The translations under genes were made by a program, and so were the position numbers. A stretch of 64,000 nt of DNA, taken from assembly GCF_000820225.1 (NCBI RefSeq), contig NZ_CDDK01000024.1:40020-104019 (forward strand). The letters run 5' to 3'. The DNA comes from Aeromonas veronii bv. veronii (GTDB lineage Bacteria; Pseudomonadota; Gammaproteobacteria; Enterobacterales; Aeromonadaceae). Below are positions 36,898-45,977 of this stretch, piece by piece. The first letter of the stretch is position 1, and each line of letters begins with the position of its first letter. The notes beneath the pieces are model-generated. The model had not been told where the DNA came from and did no database searches. It was given only the letters and a program-made list of their open reading frames with translations.

Positions 36898-39015
36898 TCA
36901 GTTCTTCTGTCGGCTCACCTTGAGCACGTTGGGCATCACGCGGATCTTGCGCATGATGTTGGCCAGGTGGATGCGGCTCTTGGTGGTGATGAGCAGGCTG
37001 ACCTGATAGACCCGGCCATCCTTCTCTTCGGTACTGATGGCGTGAATATTGGCGCCGGTGGCGGCAATCACGTTGGCAAGCTCGGCCAGCGCACCCTGAT
37101 GGTTGACGATCTCGATGCTGATACCGGTGCGGAACTCCTGTTCCTGCTCCTTGTCCACTTCCCACTGCACCGGCAGGTACTTGTCTGGTTCCTTGCTGTA
37201 GCCCTTGATGTTGCGGCAGGCTTCTTGGTGGATCACCAGACCCTTGCCCGGGCTGATGTGGGCGATAATGGCATCCCCCGGGATCGGACGGCAGCAGTTG
37301 GCGAAGGTGACCAGCATGCCGTCGGCACCCTTGATCGGCATCTTCTTGCTGCTGGTTTTGGGCTGCTCTTCCGGCGGCAGTTCATCCCCCAGCATGCGGC
37401 GCGCCACCATGACACTCATGGCGTTGCCGAGGCCCACATCGGCCAGCAGTCCCTGCAGATTCTCATGCTTGGTATCGGCGAGCACCTGCTTGATGCGCGG
37501 CTCGGGGATGTCTTCGATATTCTTGGCGCCCAGCGCATGGTTGAGCAGGCGGCGACCCAGCACCACCGACTCTTCGGTACGCAGGTTCTTGAGGAACTGG
37601 CGGATCTTGGAGCGTGCCTTGGTGGTCACCACGAAGTTGAGCCAGGCCGCGTTGGGGCGAGCCCCCGGTGCCGTGATGATCTCCACCGTCTGGCCCGAGT
37701 GCAGTGGGCTGCTGAGCGGGTAGGGGTGGCGGTCGACCCGCGAACCGACGCAGGCGTGGCCGATGTCGGTGTGCACCGTGTAGGCAAAATCCACCGGCGT
37801 GGCGCCAGCGGGCAGCTCCATGATGCGTCCTTCCGGCGTGAACACGTAGATCTCGTCGGGGAAGAGGTCGGTCTTGACCCCTTCGATAAATTCAAACGAG
37901 CTGCCGGCGCTCTGCTGCAATTCCAGCAGGCTCTGCATCCAGCGCTGGGCGCGGATCTGGGCAGTGGTGCCCGAGCTGTCGCCATCCTGCTTGTAGGCCC
38001 AGTGGGCGGCGACCCCTTTATCGGCCATCTGATCCATGAATTCGGTGCGGATCTGTACCTCGACAGGTACCCCGTGCGGCCCCACCAGCGAGGTGTGCAG
38101 CGACTGGTAGCCGTTGGTCTTGGGGATGGCGATGTAATCCTTGAAGCGGCCGGGGCGCGGCTTGTAGAGGCTGTGCATCTGCCCCAGTACCCGGTAACAG
38201 GTATCTATGTCCTTCACCTTGACACGAAAGGCGTAGATATCCATTACCTCATGAAATTGCAGCTCTTTTTTCTCCATCTTGTTGTAGATGGAGAAGAGAT
38301 TCTTCTCGCGGCCACTGACCTGATGCTCGATCCCCGCCTCCTTCAGGCGACCGCTGATTTCGCTCTGGATGGAGTCGATGATCTCGCGGCGATTGCCACG
38401 GGCGCGGCGCACTGATTCGCGCAACACGCGGGATCGCATGGGATAGAGCGCCTCGAAACCCAGCTCTTCCAGCTCGTTCTTCATGGTGTGAATACCGAGG
38501 CGGTTGGCGATGGGGGCGAAGATTTCGAGGGTTTCCCGGGCGATGCGGCGGCGTTTGTCAGGGCGCAGGGAGCCCAGGGTGCGCATGTTGTGGGTGCGGT
38601 CGGCCAGCTTGATCAGAATGACCCGGATATCCTGGGTCATTGCCATCACCATCTTGCGGAAGTTCTCGGCCTGCGCCTCTTTGCGATCGCGAAACTTCAG
38701 CTTGTCGAGCTTGGAGACCCCGGCCACCAGTTCTGCAACCGCATTGCCGAATTGTTCGGCCAGATCGGCCTTGGTGACAGAGGTGTCTTCAATGACGTCG
38801 TGCAGCACGGCGGCCATCAGGGTTTCATGATCGAGGCGCATGTCACCCAGGATCCGGGCAACGGCTACGGGGTGGGTGATATAGGGTTCGCCACTGGAAC
38901 GCATCTGACCCTGGTGGGCATCACGGGCCACCACATAGGCTTGCTTGAGCTTCTCAACCTGCTCTGGCGGCAGGTAGGAACTGGCTATTTCTTTAAGGTT
39001 TTCAAATAAATACAA
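36898..39015 (-). CDS. spoT: Bifunctional (p)ppGpp synthase/hydrolase SpoT
   Basis: 705-aa alarmone enzyme, E. coli length about 702. N-terminal HD hydrolase with HDVIEDT (about residues 70-76), synthetase domain (YAFRVKVKDIDTCYRVLG, KDYIAIPKTNGYQSLHTSLVGPHG), TGS domain (VFTPEGRIMELPAG) and C-terminal ACT. Both catalytic halves look intact. The start is TTG (TTG TAT TTA TTT), as in E. coli spoT, with GGGGA about 7 nt upstream. It lies 131 nt downstream of rpoZ with no terminator. Confidence 0.97.
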   Translation of the reverse strand: MYLFENLKEIASSYLPPEQVEKLKQAYVVARDAHQGQMRSSGEPYITHPVAVARILGDMRLDHETLMAAVLHDVIEDTSVTKADLAEQFGNAVAELVAGVSKLDKLKFRDRKEAQAENFRKMVMAMTQDIRVILIKLADRTHNMRTLGSLRPDKRRRIARETLEIFAPIANRLGIHTMKNELEELGFEALYPMRSRVLRESVRRARGNRREIIDSIQSEISGRLKEAGIEHQVSGREKNLFSIYNKMEKKELQFHEVMDIYAFRVKVKDIDTCYRVLGQMHSLYKPRPGRFKDYIAIPKTNGYQSLHTSLVGPHGVPVEVQIRTEFMDQMADKGVAAHWAYKQDGDSSGTTAQIRAQRWMQSLLELQQSAGSSFEFIEGVKTDLFPDEIYVFTPEGRIMELPAGATPVDFAYTVHTDIGHACVGSRVDRHPYPLSSPLHSGQTVEIITAPGARPNAAWLNFVVTTKARSKIRQFLKNLRTEESVVLGRRLLNHALGAKNIEDIPEPRIKQVLADTKHENLQGLLADVGLGNAMSVMVARRMLGDELPPEEQPKTSSKKMPIKGADGMLVTFANCCRPIPGDAIIAHISPGKGLVIHQEACRNIKGYSKEPDKYLPVQWEVDKEQEQEFRTGISIEIVNHQGALAELANVIAATGANIHAISTEEKDGRVYQVSLLITTKSRIHLANIMRKIRVMPNVLKVSRQKN

Positions 39016-39146
39016 GACAGTCCCCGCAGCGGTGAAACGGCAATTCGTGGAATTGAGGGTATAGCCCTGAGTTTGCGAGGTTTTCGAGCGGTTGTAAATG
39101 GGGATGAACAGTCGGCACCCGGGCGGGTGCCAACCGGAGGAATAAC

Positions 39147-39422
39147 TTAACCGCGGCCTTCGGCGATGGCAGCAACGGCAGCCAGCTCGGCGGCTTCCTG
39201 CTCTTGCTGTTCGTAGCGGTCCTGGGTGTCCATCACTTGATTGTTCACCAGACCCAGCTCGATCTCACGCAGGGCGATCACAGTCGGCTTGTCGTTCTCT
39301 TCGTCGACCAGGGGATCTTTGCCTTGTACCGCGATTTGACGAGCGCGGCGCGCGGCGACCAGCACCAGGTCAAAACGGTTACCTACCTGTTTTACAGCAT
39401 CTTCTACAGTAACGCGTGCCAT
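39147..39422 (-). CDS. rpoZ: DNA-directed RNA polymerase omega subunit
   Basis: 91-aa omega subunit that helps assemble beta' and forms part of a ppGpp site. It starts [20 protein letters not shown], the invariant family start, followed by [24 protein letters not shown] lies about 8 nt upstream. It sits between gmk and spoT as in E. coli. Confidence 0.97.
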   Translation of the reverse strand: MARVTVEDAVKQVGNRFDLVLVAARRARQIAVQGKDPLVDEENDKPTVIALREIELGLVNNQVMDTQDRYEQQEQEAAELAAVAAIAEGRG

Positions 39423-39501
39423 GCAGGACTCCAGTGTTTGGGCTTTCTGTATTTAGAAAAGCAGTGTTTAAAAATGACGCAAAAGTTTACTTGTTTTTGG
39501 C

Positions 39502-40128
39502 TTACTCTGCCAGTAGCTGTTGCAGCAAGTTTTTTTGAGCTTGTTGCTGGTGACGCATCTCCAGCCGTTGGCACTCAATAATGGACCTGAGCTGGAACAG
39601 CGCCTGCTCGAAGTCTTCATTGATAATGACATAGTCATACTCGTCGTAGTGCACCATTTCGGCAATGGCTTTCGCCATTCGGCCGGCAATCACTTCGGCG
39701 CTGTCCTGACCGCGCCCAATCAGGCGGCGTTCCAGCTCTTCGCGGCTGGGGGGCAGGATGAAAATGGATTTGGTCGGCATCTGCTTGCGGATCTGGCGAG
39801 CACCCTGCCAGTCGATGTCGAGGAATACGTCGATCCCCTTGGCCAGACAGGCTTCGATGGCGGCGCGGGAGGTGCCATAGTAGTTGCCGAACACTTCGGC
39901 CCACTCCAGAAAATCACCGCGCTCGATCAGCGCCTTGAACTCTTCCACCTGGACGAAGTGGTAGTGGACGCCGTGCTCTTCGCCCGGGCGGGTGGCGCGC
40001 GTGGTGTGGGAAACCGACAGCTGCATCTTGCCCGCAGCGTTATGTTGGGTCAGCAAGGCATTGAGCAGACTGGATTTACCAGCGCCGCTCGGAGAAGAGA
40101 TGATATAGAGAGTGCCTTGTTGCGCCAT
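39502..40128 (-). CDS. gmk: Guanylate kinase
   Basis: 208-aa enzyme converting GMP to GDP with ATP. P-loop [12 protein letters not shown] (about 12-23), GMP-binding residues in [11 protein letters not shown] and [21 protein letters not shown], and the lid region ending RMAKAIAEM. First gene of gmk-rpoZ-spoT-trmH. The upstream gap of about 300 bp holds its promoter region and the opsX terminator; no other gene is apparent there. Confidence 0.97.
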   Translation of the reverse strand: MAQQGTLYIISSPSGAGKSSLLNALLTQHNAAGKMQLSVSHTTRATRPGEEHGVHYHFVQVEEFKALIERGDFLEWAEVFGNYYGTSRAAIEACLAKGIDVFLDIDWQGARQIRKQMPTKSIFILPPSREELERRLIGRGQDSAEVIAGRMAKAIAEMVHYDEYDYVIINEDFEQALFQLRSIIECQRLEMRHQQQAQKNLLQQLLAE

Positions 40129-40275
40129 ATTATTACCTTTAATCGAAACCGCTGTTTTGGTTGTAGCAGAGACCGCCGTCTTGTGCCCGAAAGGGAGACA
40201 GCCAAACGCAAAACGCGGAAAATTCTTGAGTCAGGAGGATGTAAAGGCGGCGAATTTTACCAGAATGCGGCGAAT

Positions 40276-40304
40276 AAAAAAACGGCCGGAATCATATTCC
40301 AGCC
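40276..40304 (-). terminator. Terminator downstream of the heptosyltransferase gene
   Basis: On the minus strand GGCTGGAAT-ATG-ATTCCGGCC (one mismatch) is followed by GTTTTTTTATT. Confidence 0.82.
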
Positions 40305-40431
40305 GATCAAAGTATTCGTAGCTTGCTGCGGGAGCGTAACCCACATCAGCCTGCATTGTGCCTTTGGCTGAGGGCAGAGGCTATCAGGTTATCCCTGCCT
40401 GATGGCTCGGAATTCCCGAGGTGCCCTGTCA

Positions 40432-41484
40432 CTACGGCAGTTGACGATCTGCACAGAGCCGATCGAACGCGGCGGTCACCTGCTCGCTGGTGATTTTTCG
40501 CATGGCCTCCGGGTCTTTGAGACGGGTGCGCCAGCTCAATTCGGCCAGCGGCTTGCCGGTCTCCTGCTCGACCAGCTCCTGATAGACGCTGACCACGTAG
40601 TCGCGACAGAGATATGGGCCGGTGCGAGCGGGATTGTGATGGGCATAGAGGCCGATGACCGGCGTGCCCACTATGGTGGCCATATGGGTTGGGCCAGTAT
40701 CGGGGGCCAGTACCAGACTCGCCTCGCCAATCAGCGCCAGCAGCTGCTTGAGGTTGGTCTGCCCCACCAGATCTACCGGCTTGCTCTGGCTGAGTTGCCG
40801 GATCTCGGCGGCCAGATCCCGCTCCAGCTTGGCCGGCCCGCCACAGAGATAGACCTGAAAGCCCTTGCTGGCGGCGTGATCCGCCAGCGCGGCATAGCCT
40901 GCGGCAGTCCAGTTCTTGAACGCCTTGCTGGCGGCAGCGCAGATCAGCAGGGTCGGTTTACCGCCAATCTTCTCCCTTGCCCATGCCTGATGTTCGGCGC
41001 TGATGGGCAGTTGCCAGTCCGGGGTCAGATCCTTGATGCCGAGCTCTTTGGCAAAGGCGAGGAAACCGTCCAGCACGTGGGGAGAGGCAGGCGAAGGCAC
41101 CTTGTGGTTGGTGAACAACCACTGGCCGTCGTTGGCGCGCTCCTTGTCAAACCCGAGTTTGACCTTGGCCTTGATGCCGAGAGTAGCGATGCTGGCCCGC
41201 ATCGCAGCCTGCAGGTGGAGCAGGGCATCGAATTTGCGCCCCTTGAGGGTCTGCCAGAGATCGCGATAGCCGCGCCACCCCTTGCTCTTGTCGAAGGGGA
41301 TCACCTCGACCCCGGGCAGATCGGCAAACAGGGTTGCCTCGATTTTGCCGGTGATCCAGGTGATGCGGGTCTGTGGCCACTCCCGCTGGATGATGCGCAC
41401 CAGCGCCAGTGCGTGGCAGCAATCCCCGATGGCGGAGAGCCGCAGGATGCAGATGGAGGAGGGGGGCGTTTGAAATAGCGGCAT
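40432..41484 (-). CDS. opsX: Glycosyltransferase family 9, OpsX-like LPS heptosyltransferase
   Basis: 350-aa GT-B fold enzyme that adds a core sugar, probably heptose, to lipid A-Kdo. N-terminal ICILRLSAIGDCCHALALV matches the heptosyltransferase signature. The C-terminal nucleotide-sugar site is DLVGQTNLKQLLALIGEA and VLAPDTGPTHMATIVGTPVIGLY. The start is the Met of MPLFQTPPSS, the next in-frame Met after a poorly supported 7-codon extension. It is divergent from kdkA, as found beside opsX in Haemophilus-type organisms with single-Kdo cores. Confidence 0.82.
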   Translation of the reverse strand: MPLFQTPPSSICILRLSAIGDCCHALALVRIIQREWPQTRITWITGKIEATLFADLPGVEVIPFDKSKGWRGYRDLWQTLKGRKFDALLHLQAAMRASIATLGIKAKVKLGFDKERANDGQWLFTNHKVPSPASPHVLDGFLAFAKELGIKDLTPDWQLPISAEHQAWAREKIGGKPTLLICAAASKAFKNWTAAGYAALADHAASKGFQVYLCGGPAKLERDLAAEIRQLSQSKPVDLVGQTNLKQLLALIGEASLVLAPDTGPTHMATIVGTPVIGLYAHHNPARTGPYLCRDYVVSVYQELVEQETGKPLAELSWRTRLKDPEAMRKITSEQVTAAFDRLCADRQLP

Positions 41485-41706
41485 GTTGTGGCGCACGGCT
41501 GGCAAAAAGGGTGGATGGCATTATGCAAACTCCCCTCTGGATTGTAAAATTGCGCACAATCGTCAGCCTGGATAGGCCGGGCCCAGCGCCATGACCTGTC
41601 TCTGCACGTCGTTGATTAAAGGCCACTATTGCGGGCATGCCGGAGCGGCAGCCTCATCGCCAATTGAAAAATTGCGATCCATGACCCACTGAGCGGGATC
41701 TCCACG

Positions 41707-42420
41707 ATGCGAGTACAGACCAAACACAACCAGATCTGCTGGTACGCCGAAGGGGCCTTTCGCGACCCCTCTCCCCAGTTATTCGATCCTGCCTGGTGGC
41801 AGAACAATCGTCAGGTGGTGGGGACCTCCATCGGGCGGGGAGTGACCTGGTTCGTCAAGGATGAGTCGCGCCATCTGGTGCTGCGCCACTACTATCGCGG
41901 CGGCATGGTGGGCAAGGTGGTGCGGGATCGCTTCTGGTTCGAAGGGGTCGAGTCGAGCCGCGCCATGGCCGAATACACCCTGCTGGCCAAGTTGTGCGAG
42001 CTGGGGCTGCCGGTACCGCGTCCGTTTGGCGCCCGCATGGTCAAACAGGGCCCCTTCTATCGTGCCGATATCCTGATCGAGCGAATTCGCGGTGCCAAGG
42101 ATATGGTGGCGCTGCTCAAGCAGGGGCCGGTGGCGACCGAGGTGTGGCACAAGATAGGCCAGACGGTGCGCCAGCTGCACGATGCCGGGGTCTATCACGC
42201 CGATCTCAACAGCCATAACCTGCTGCTCGATAAAGAGGGCAAGGTGTGGGTGATCGATTTTGACAAGGGTGCGATCCGCTCCCCCGGCGAATGGCAGAAG
42301 GCCAATCTGGAACGCTTGCTCCGTTCATTCAATAAAGAGTCTCAACTGCATACCAGTTTCCACTTCGTACCGGAGAACTGGCAGACCTTGATGAACGGGT
42401 ATCAGGGAAAAGCGATCTGA
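41707..42420 (+). CDS. kdkA: 3-deoxy-D-manno-octulosonic acid (Kdo) kinase
   Basis: 237-aa lipopolysaccharide kinase of the Kdo/WaaP family. It phosphorylates the single Kdo of the inner core. Kinase-like features: VLRHYYRGGMVGKV (Lys of the N-lobe), the catalytic loop VYHADLNSHNLLL (HxDLNxxN) and the metal motif WVIDFDKGAI (DFD). The neighbour is the divergently transcribed OpsX-type transferase, supporting a joint role in LPS core building. The ribosome site is weak (GGGAT). Confidence 0.92.
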   Translation: MRVQTKHNQICWYAEGAFRDPSPQLFDPAWWQNNRQVVGTSIGRGVTWFVKDESRHLVLRHYYRGGMVGKVVRDRFWFEGVESSRAMAEYTLLAKLCELGLPVPRPFGARMVKQGPFYRADILIERIRGAKDMVALLKQGPVATEVWHKIGQTVRQLHDAGVYHADLNSHNLLLDKEGKVWVIDFDKGAIRSPGEWQKANLERLLRSFNKESQLHTSFHFVPENWQTLMNGYQGKAI

Positions 42421-42490
42421 CCCTGTTGCTCGGCGTGAACGCCAATGTTACTTATTGAGCTGGTATTCAGATCCTGTTTCGAGGCGCCCC

Positions 42491-43354
42491 ATGGAAATGC
42501 TCAAGACACCTTTGGTCGATGTGACTGCCCGACTTGATCCGGGTCTGCTGTCTGATGCCATGGCGCTGCTGGAGGCGGGGATCTGGAGCTGGTCAGCCCA
42601 ACATGGACTGCAGCGTGATCCCTCCTGCCTGCGCCTGTTGGGATTGGGAGAGTGCTGGCCGGATGATCTCGGCTGGCTGGATCGGGTTCATCCCGACGAT
42701 GTTGCCCGGCTGGAAGATGCCCTGCTCGCCTGCCAGAGCGGGCGCAGCAGCGGTCTGCGCCTCGAATACCGCATTCTGCATCATCACGGTCACTACATCC
42801 GGCTGGAAGAGCGGATGCGTCGTGATGAGCGGGGGTATCTGCTGGGGGTTGTCCGTCACCTCGATCCCGCTGCCGTGCTGGTGGAGGAGCGACATGGCAC
42901 CGATCCGCTGACCGGACTGGAGAGCCGTGGCCGTTTCGAGCAACTGCTTGAAGAGCGGCTGGCGACCGAGAGCGGCACTTTCAGTCTGCTGCAGTTTTCG
43001 GTCGATCACATGGCCAAAATCCAGCAATTGTTTGGCGAAGTGGCTTGCGACGCCATGCTGGCCAAGCTGGCGCGTATCGTACGCCACGAACTGCGGCGGG
43101 AAGATCCCTTTGCCCGCTGGGATGAGGACGGTTTTATCCTGATGCTCTCCCAGACCGAGCGGATGAGTGCGCTGGAGATCGCCGAGCGGCTGCGCCTCGA
43201 GATTGCCGATGCCAGCCTGCTGTCACAGCGGCCGGTCACCGTCAGCATTGGGCTGGTGCAGAGTCAGGCTGGCGAGCAGCTCGATCATCTGCTGGCCCGG
43301 CTGGCCAGCTGTCACAGTCAGGCCAGACGGGAGCACAACACCGTCGTCGGCTGA
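42491..43354 (+). CDS. PAS-GGDEF protein with degenerate GGDEF motif
   Basis: 287-aa protein. Residues about 15-125 resemble a PAS-like sensor (GIWSWSAQHGL, HPDDVARLEDALL, LEYRILHHHGHYIRLEERMR). Residues about 135-280 are a GGDEF domain starting DPLTGLESRGRFE. The active-site motif is changed: where GGDEF is expected (after FAR), the sequence reads WDEDGF, so cyclic-di-GMP synthesis is unlikely. It may instead bind nucleotides or partners. The ATG at 42491, with GAGG 8-11 nt upstream, is preferred over a TTG 12 codons earlier. Confidence 0.75.
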   Translation: MEMLKTPLVDVTARLDPGLLSDAMALLEAGIWSWSAQHGLQRDPSCLRLLGLGECWPDDLGWLDRVHPDDVARLEDALLACQSGRSSGLRLEYRILHHHGHYIRLEERMRRDERGYLLGVVRHLDPAAVLVEERHGTDPLTGLESRGRFEQLLEERLATESGTFSLLQFSVDHMAKIQQLFGEVACDAMLAKLARIVRHELRREDPFARWDEDGFILMLSQTERMSALEIAERLRLEIADASLLSQRPVTVSIGLVQSQAGEQLDHLLARLASCHSQARREHNTVVG

Positions 43355-43360
43355 GTGAGG

Positions 43361-44215
43361 TCAGGGTTGGCCGCTTTTGTCACGCTGGCAGACCCAGAGC
43401 GAGGCCAGCATCAGCAGGCCGCCGATGGTCAGTCGGGTCAGATCAGTATCCTTGCCCCAGAGCAGCAGATTGACCAGCAAGCCGGCCGGAATGAGCGCAT
43501 TGTTCATGATGGCCAGCACCCCGCTGGTGACCAGCGTCGCCCCCTTGTTCCAGAGGAAGTAGCCGAGGCCGGAGGCACCTACCCCCAGCCAGAGCAGAAT
43601 GCCCCACTGCAACCCTGACGTTGGGTATTGTGGCTTGCCCAGCAGCCACCAGGCGGGCAATGCGATCATCAGCGCCCCCAGATAGAAGCAGCCGAACACC
43701 GCCAGTTGCGGTGGTTGCTCCGCCTCCCGCGCCAGCAGTACCTTGTAGCCCACCTGACCGAGCGCGAAACAGAGGTTGGCCCCCTGCACCACCATAAATC
43801 CCAGCACATAGCTTTCGGTCAGGCCGTCGAAGCGGATGACGGCAGCCCCGAGCACCGCCAGCAGGGCACCCCACAGATAAACAGGCTTGAAGCGGCGCTC
43901 CAGCAGATCGTGGAGCAGGGTGACGTAGATGGGGGTGAAGATGGTAAAGACCAGCACTTCCGGCACTGTCAGCAGCAGGAAGGAGTGGTAGTAGAAGAGA
44001 TACATGATGCCGAGCTGGATGGCGCCCAGCGCCATCAGCTTGGCCGCCAGATCGGGGCGCAGCCAGCGGCGGCGCAGGAAGGGCAGAAACACCAGACTGG
44101 CGAGGGCGATGCGGGTCAGCACCGAGAAGTAGGCATCGACCTGACCAGCGAGGTAGACCCCGATCAGGCTGAAGGAGAATGACCAGAGCAGGGTGACCCC
44201 TATCAAGTAGTTCAT
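43361..44215 (-). CDS. yigM: EamA/DMT permease similar to E. coli YigM (BioP biotin transporter)
   Basis: 284-aa, ten-helix DMT-superfamily protein. N-terminal LLWSFSFSLIGVYLAGQVDA and VLTRIALASLVFLPFLRRR follow the E. coli YigM pattern closely, as do VLGFMVVQGANLCFALGQVG and SGVLAIMNNALIPAGLLVN. YigM takes up biotin in E. coli, so biotin uptake is inferred by homology. In E. coli yigM lies beside pldB-yigL; here it is about 9 kb away in the same wider region. It converges with the degenerate GGDEF gene, ends 6 nt from it, and is divergent from the small protein gene that follows. Confidence 0.75.
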   Translation of the reverse strand: MNYLIGVTLLWSFSFSLIGVYLAGQVDAYFSVLTRIALASLVFLPFLRRRWLRPDLAAKLMALGAIQLGIMYLFYYHSFLLLTVPEVLVFTIFTPIYVTLLHDLLERRFKPVYLWGALLAVLGAAVIRFDGLTESYVLGFMVVQGANLCFALGQVGYKVLLAREAEQPPQLAVFGCFYLGALMIALPAWWLLGKPQYPTSGLQWGILLWLGVGASGLGYFLWNKGATLVTSGVLAIMNNALIPAGLLVNLLLWGKDTDLTRLTIGGLLMLASLWVCQRDKSGQP

Positions 44216-44257
44216 GTGTTTGATTTATCGTCAGTTGTCAATTTTAAGGGGGCTATG

Positions 44258-44716
44258 ATGGCCGAGATGGAAGCGGCAATCCAGCGTTTATGGGCGCGAT
44301 TGCCACAGGTCGGAGCATTTTCCTTTACCGCCAGCAATGGCGAGGGGTCGGCGACCGACTGGAGTGGTCGGGGCGAGGGGCGTGTGCAGGTGACCGATCA
44401 TCAGGGGGGGTGGCTGTATAACGAGCAGGGTCGCTACACCACGCCTCATGGCAAGGAACTCGCCATGCACAACCGCTTCTGGTGGCAGCGCAGTGAACGG
44501 GGGATCCGTCTCTCCCATCTGCGTTATGAGGCGCCGGTCGAACTGTTCGAGCTGCTGCCGCAGGGGGATGGCCGCTGGCTGACCGCCGAACCCCATCTGT
44601 GTGGGGCGGATCACTACAGCGCCGAGTTGACCGAGATCGACGGCGGTTTTCTGCTGAGCTGGCAGATCACCGGGCCGCGCAAGAACGAGCGACTCAGCTA
44701 TCGCTATCTGATCTGA
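44258..44716 (+). CDS. Conserved hypothetical protein (DUF6314-like)
   Basis: 152-aa soluble protein rich in aromatic and charged residues. The pattern FSFTASNGEGSATDWSGRGE, then MHNRFWWQRSERGIRLSHLRYE and a C-terminal GGFLLSWQITGPRKNERLSY suggests a lipocalin-like beta barrel. The DUF6314 label is from memory of the pattern and should be treated as tentative. AAGGGG lies 8-12 nt before the chosen ATG; an ATG three bases earlier is also possible. It is divergent from the yigM-like gene. No function is assigned. Confidence 0.6.
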   Translation: MAEMEAAIQRLWARLPQVGAFSFTASNGEGSATDWSGRGEGRVQVTDHQGGWLYNEQGRYTTPHGKELAMHNRFWWQRSERGIRLSHLRYEAPVELFELLPQGDGRWLTAEPHLCGADHYSAELTEIDGGFLLSWQITGPRKNERLSYRYLI

Positions 44717-44732
44717 CGCCGGCTGGCAGGCA

Positions 44733-44759
44733 TAAAAAAAACCGGCGCAGAGCGCCGGT
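44733..44759 (-). terminator. Terminator for the leftward exporter operon
   Basis: On the minus strand ACCGGCGC-TCT-GCGCCGGT is followed by eight T residues. It lies 82 nt after the small membrane-protein gene. Confidence 0.9.
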
Positions 44760-44840
44760 AGCGGGGGACAAATCGGAGGTTTTTTAAAACAGTCCCAAAA
44801 CAGGAGAGATAGACTCTCGTCACACATTCAGAGATGGACT

Positions 44841-45002
44841 TCAGGCATTCAGGGCATAGCTCAGCATGGCTTGCAGCTTGCTATCGAAGAACCAGGGCAG
44901 CAGTACCATCAGCAGGCCCAGGATCCCGGCCAGCCGCTGGCGATACTGCCAGCCGGCAATCAGTACCAGACCACCGCACAGTGTGGTCAGGATGCCTGAC
45001 AT
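44841..45002 (-). CDS. Small membrane protein downstream of the EamA exporter
   Basis: 52-aa protein with two likely membrane segments (ILTTLCGGLVLIAGW and LAGILGLLMVLLPWF) separated by a basic loop YRQR. It overlaps the 3' end of the EamA gene by 16 nt, with GAGG about 11 nt before its ATG. A strong terminator follows. The overlap and hydrophobic pattern support it as a real co-translated gene. Possibly an accessory to the exporter; family not recognised. Confidence 0.6.
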   Translation of the reverse strand: MSGILTTLCGGLVLIAGWQYRQRLAGILGLLMVLLPWFFDSKLQAMLSYALNA

Positions 45003-45886
45003 AGGGAGACCTCGCGCTGCATGCGACGCTGTTGCGCCCACTGGTTCATGGCGACCGAGCCGAGGATCAGGGCCAGTGCCACGCCGGTGGTGGGGTGGAT
45101 CTGCTCGCCGAGGAACAGGGCGCCCAGCATCACGCCGAACAGCGGCACCAGATAGTTGCTGAAGGAGGCGAACGTCGGGCCGGCCTTCTGGATCAGCGCC
45201 ATGTAGAGGAAGTAGACCAGACCGGTACAGAGGGTACCCAGCACGGTGATCGCACTCAGGGCCTGTGTGCTCGGCAGGGTCAGGCTGCTGAGGTCAACCA
45301 TGAAGGGGGCGACCAACAGCAACTGGATTGCCGAGGAGATCAGGATATTGCGGGCGACCACGACCGGATGGTCCTTGGCGAAGCGCTTGATCATCAGCAG
45401 GCCGATGGCGAAGCAGCTGGCACCCAGCAGGATGGCCATGGCACCGAGCAGACCGGCGTTCATGCCCTGGGAGAGTTTCGGCCAGAACAGGGTGAGCACA
45501 CCGGCAAAGCCGATGATCACGGAAAGCAGACCGGTTTTGGTGATTCTTTCACCAGAAATAAACAGCGGTGCAGCCAGAATGGTCACAAACGGGATACAAC
45601 CCATGACCACGGCGGCGATGGCGCTATCCACATACTGTTGGCCCCAGGCGACCATGATGAAGGGGATGGTGGCATCCAGCAGGGCGATCAGCATATAGGT
45701 GCGCCACGGGGTGTGCTCACTCTTGAGCCGCATGAACAGGCAGAGCAGACCCAGGGTCAGGCTGCCGCACAGGGCACGACCGGCAGCCACCAGAATGGGG
45801 GGCAACTCGGCAACGGCCTGGTGCATGAAAATGAATTGGGAACCCCACAGCAGGCCAATGGCCAGCAATAACAGATAGCTACGCAT
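44987..45886 (-). CDS. EamA-family (DMT) metabolite transporter
   Basis: 299-aa polytopic protein with two EamA repeats (about residues 5-135 and 150-285). It starts MRSYLLLLAIGLLWGSQFIF; motifs include ALLDATIPFIMVAWGQQYVDS, the second-half SFSNYLVPLFGVMLGALFLG and EQIHPTTGVALALILG. Related proteins export amino acids or other metabolites. It is divergent from a LysR-type gene 91 nt away, the probable regulator. The upstream in-frame codons (to 45958) overlap the intergenic operator region and are not used. Confidence 0.82.
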   Translation of the reverse strand: MRSYLLLLAIGLLWGSQFIFMHQAVAELPPILVAAGRALCGSLTLGLLCLFMRLKSEHTPWRTYMLIALLDATIPFIMVAWGQQYVDSAIAAVVMGCIPFVTILAAPLFISGERITKTGLLSVIIGFAGVLTLFWPKLSQGMNAGLLGAMAILLGASCFAIGLLMIKRFAKDHPVVVARNILISSAIQLLLVAPFMVDLSSLTLPSTQALSAITVLGTLCTGLVYFLYMALIQKAGPTFASFSNYLVPLFGVMLGALFLGEQIHPTTGVALALILGSVAMNQWAQQRRMQREVSLCQAS

Positions 45887-45977
45887 TTGAATCTCCGATG
45901 TATTAAGCCAGCGCATTCTAGGCAATCTGTTACTATGGTAAAAATGAATTGTTGGCATTTAACTATGGCTAATATCG

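Noticed and set aside
39016..39146. Possible duplicated spoT start in the rpoZ-spoT gap (CGAAAACCT resembles TGAAAACCT)
   Set aside because: The match is only about 9 bp, lacks the rpoZ end and has no start codon in register.
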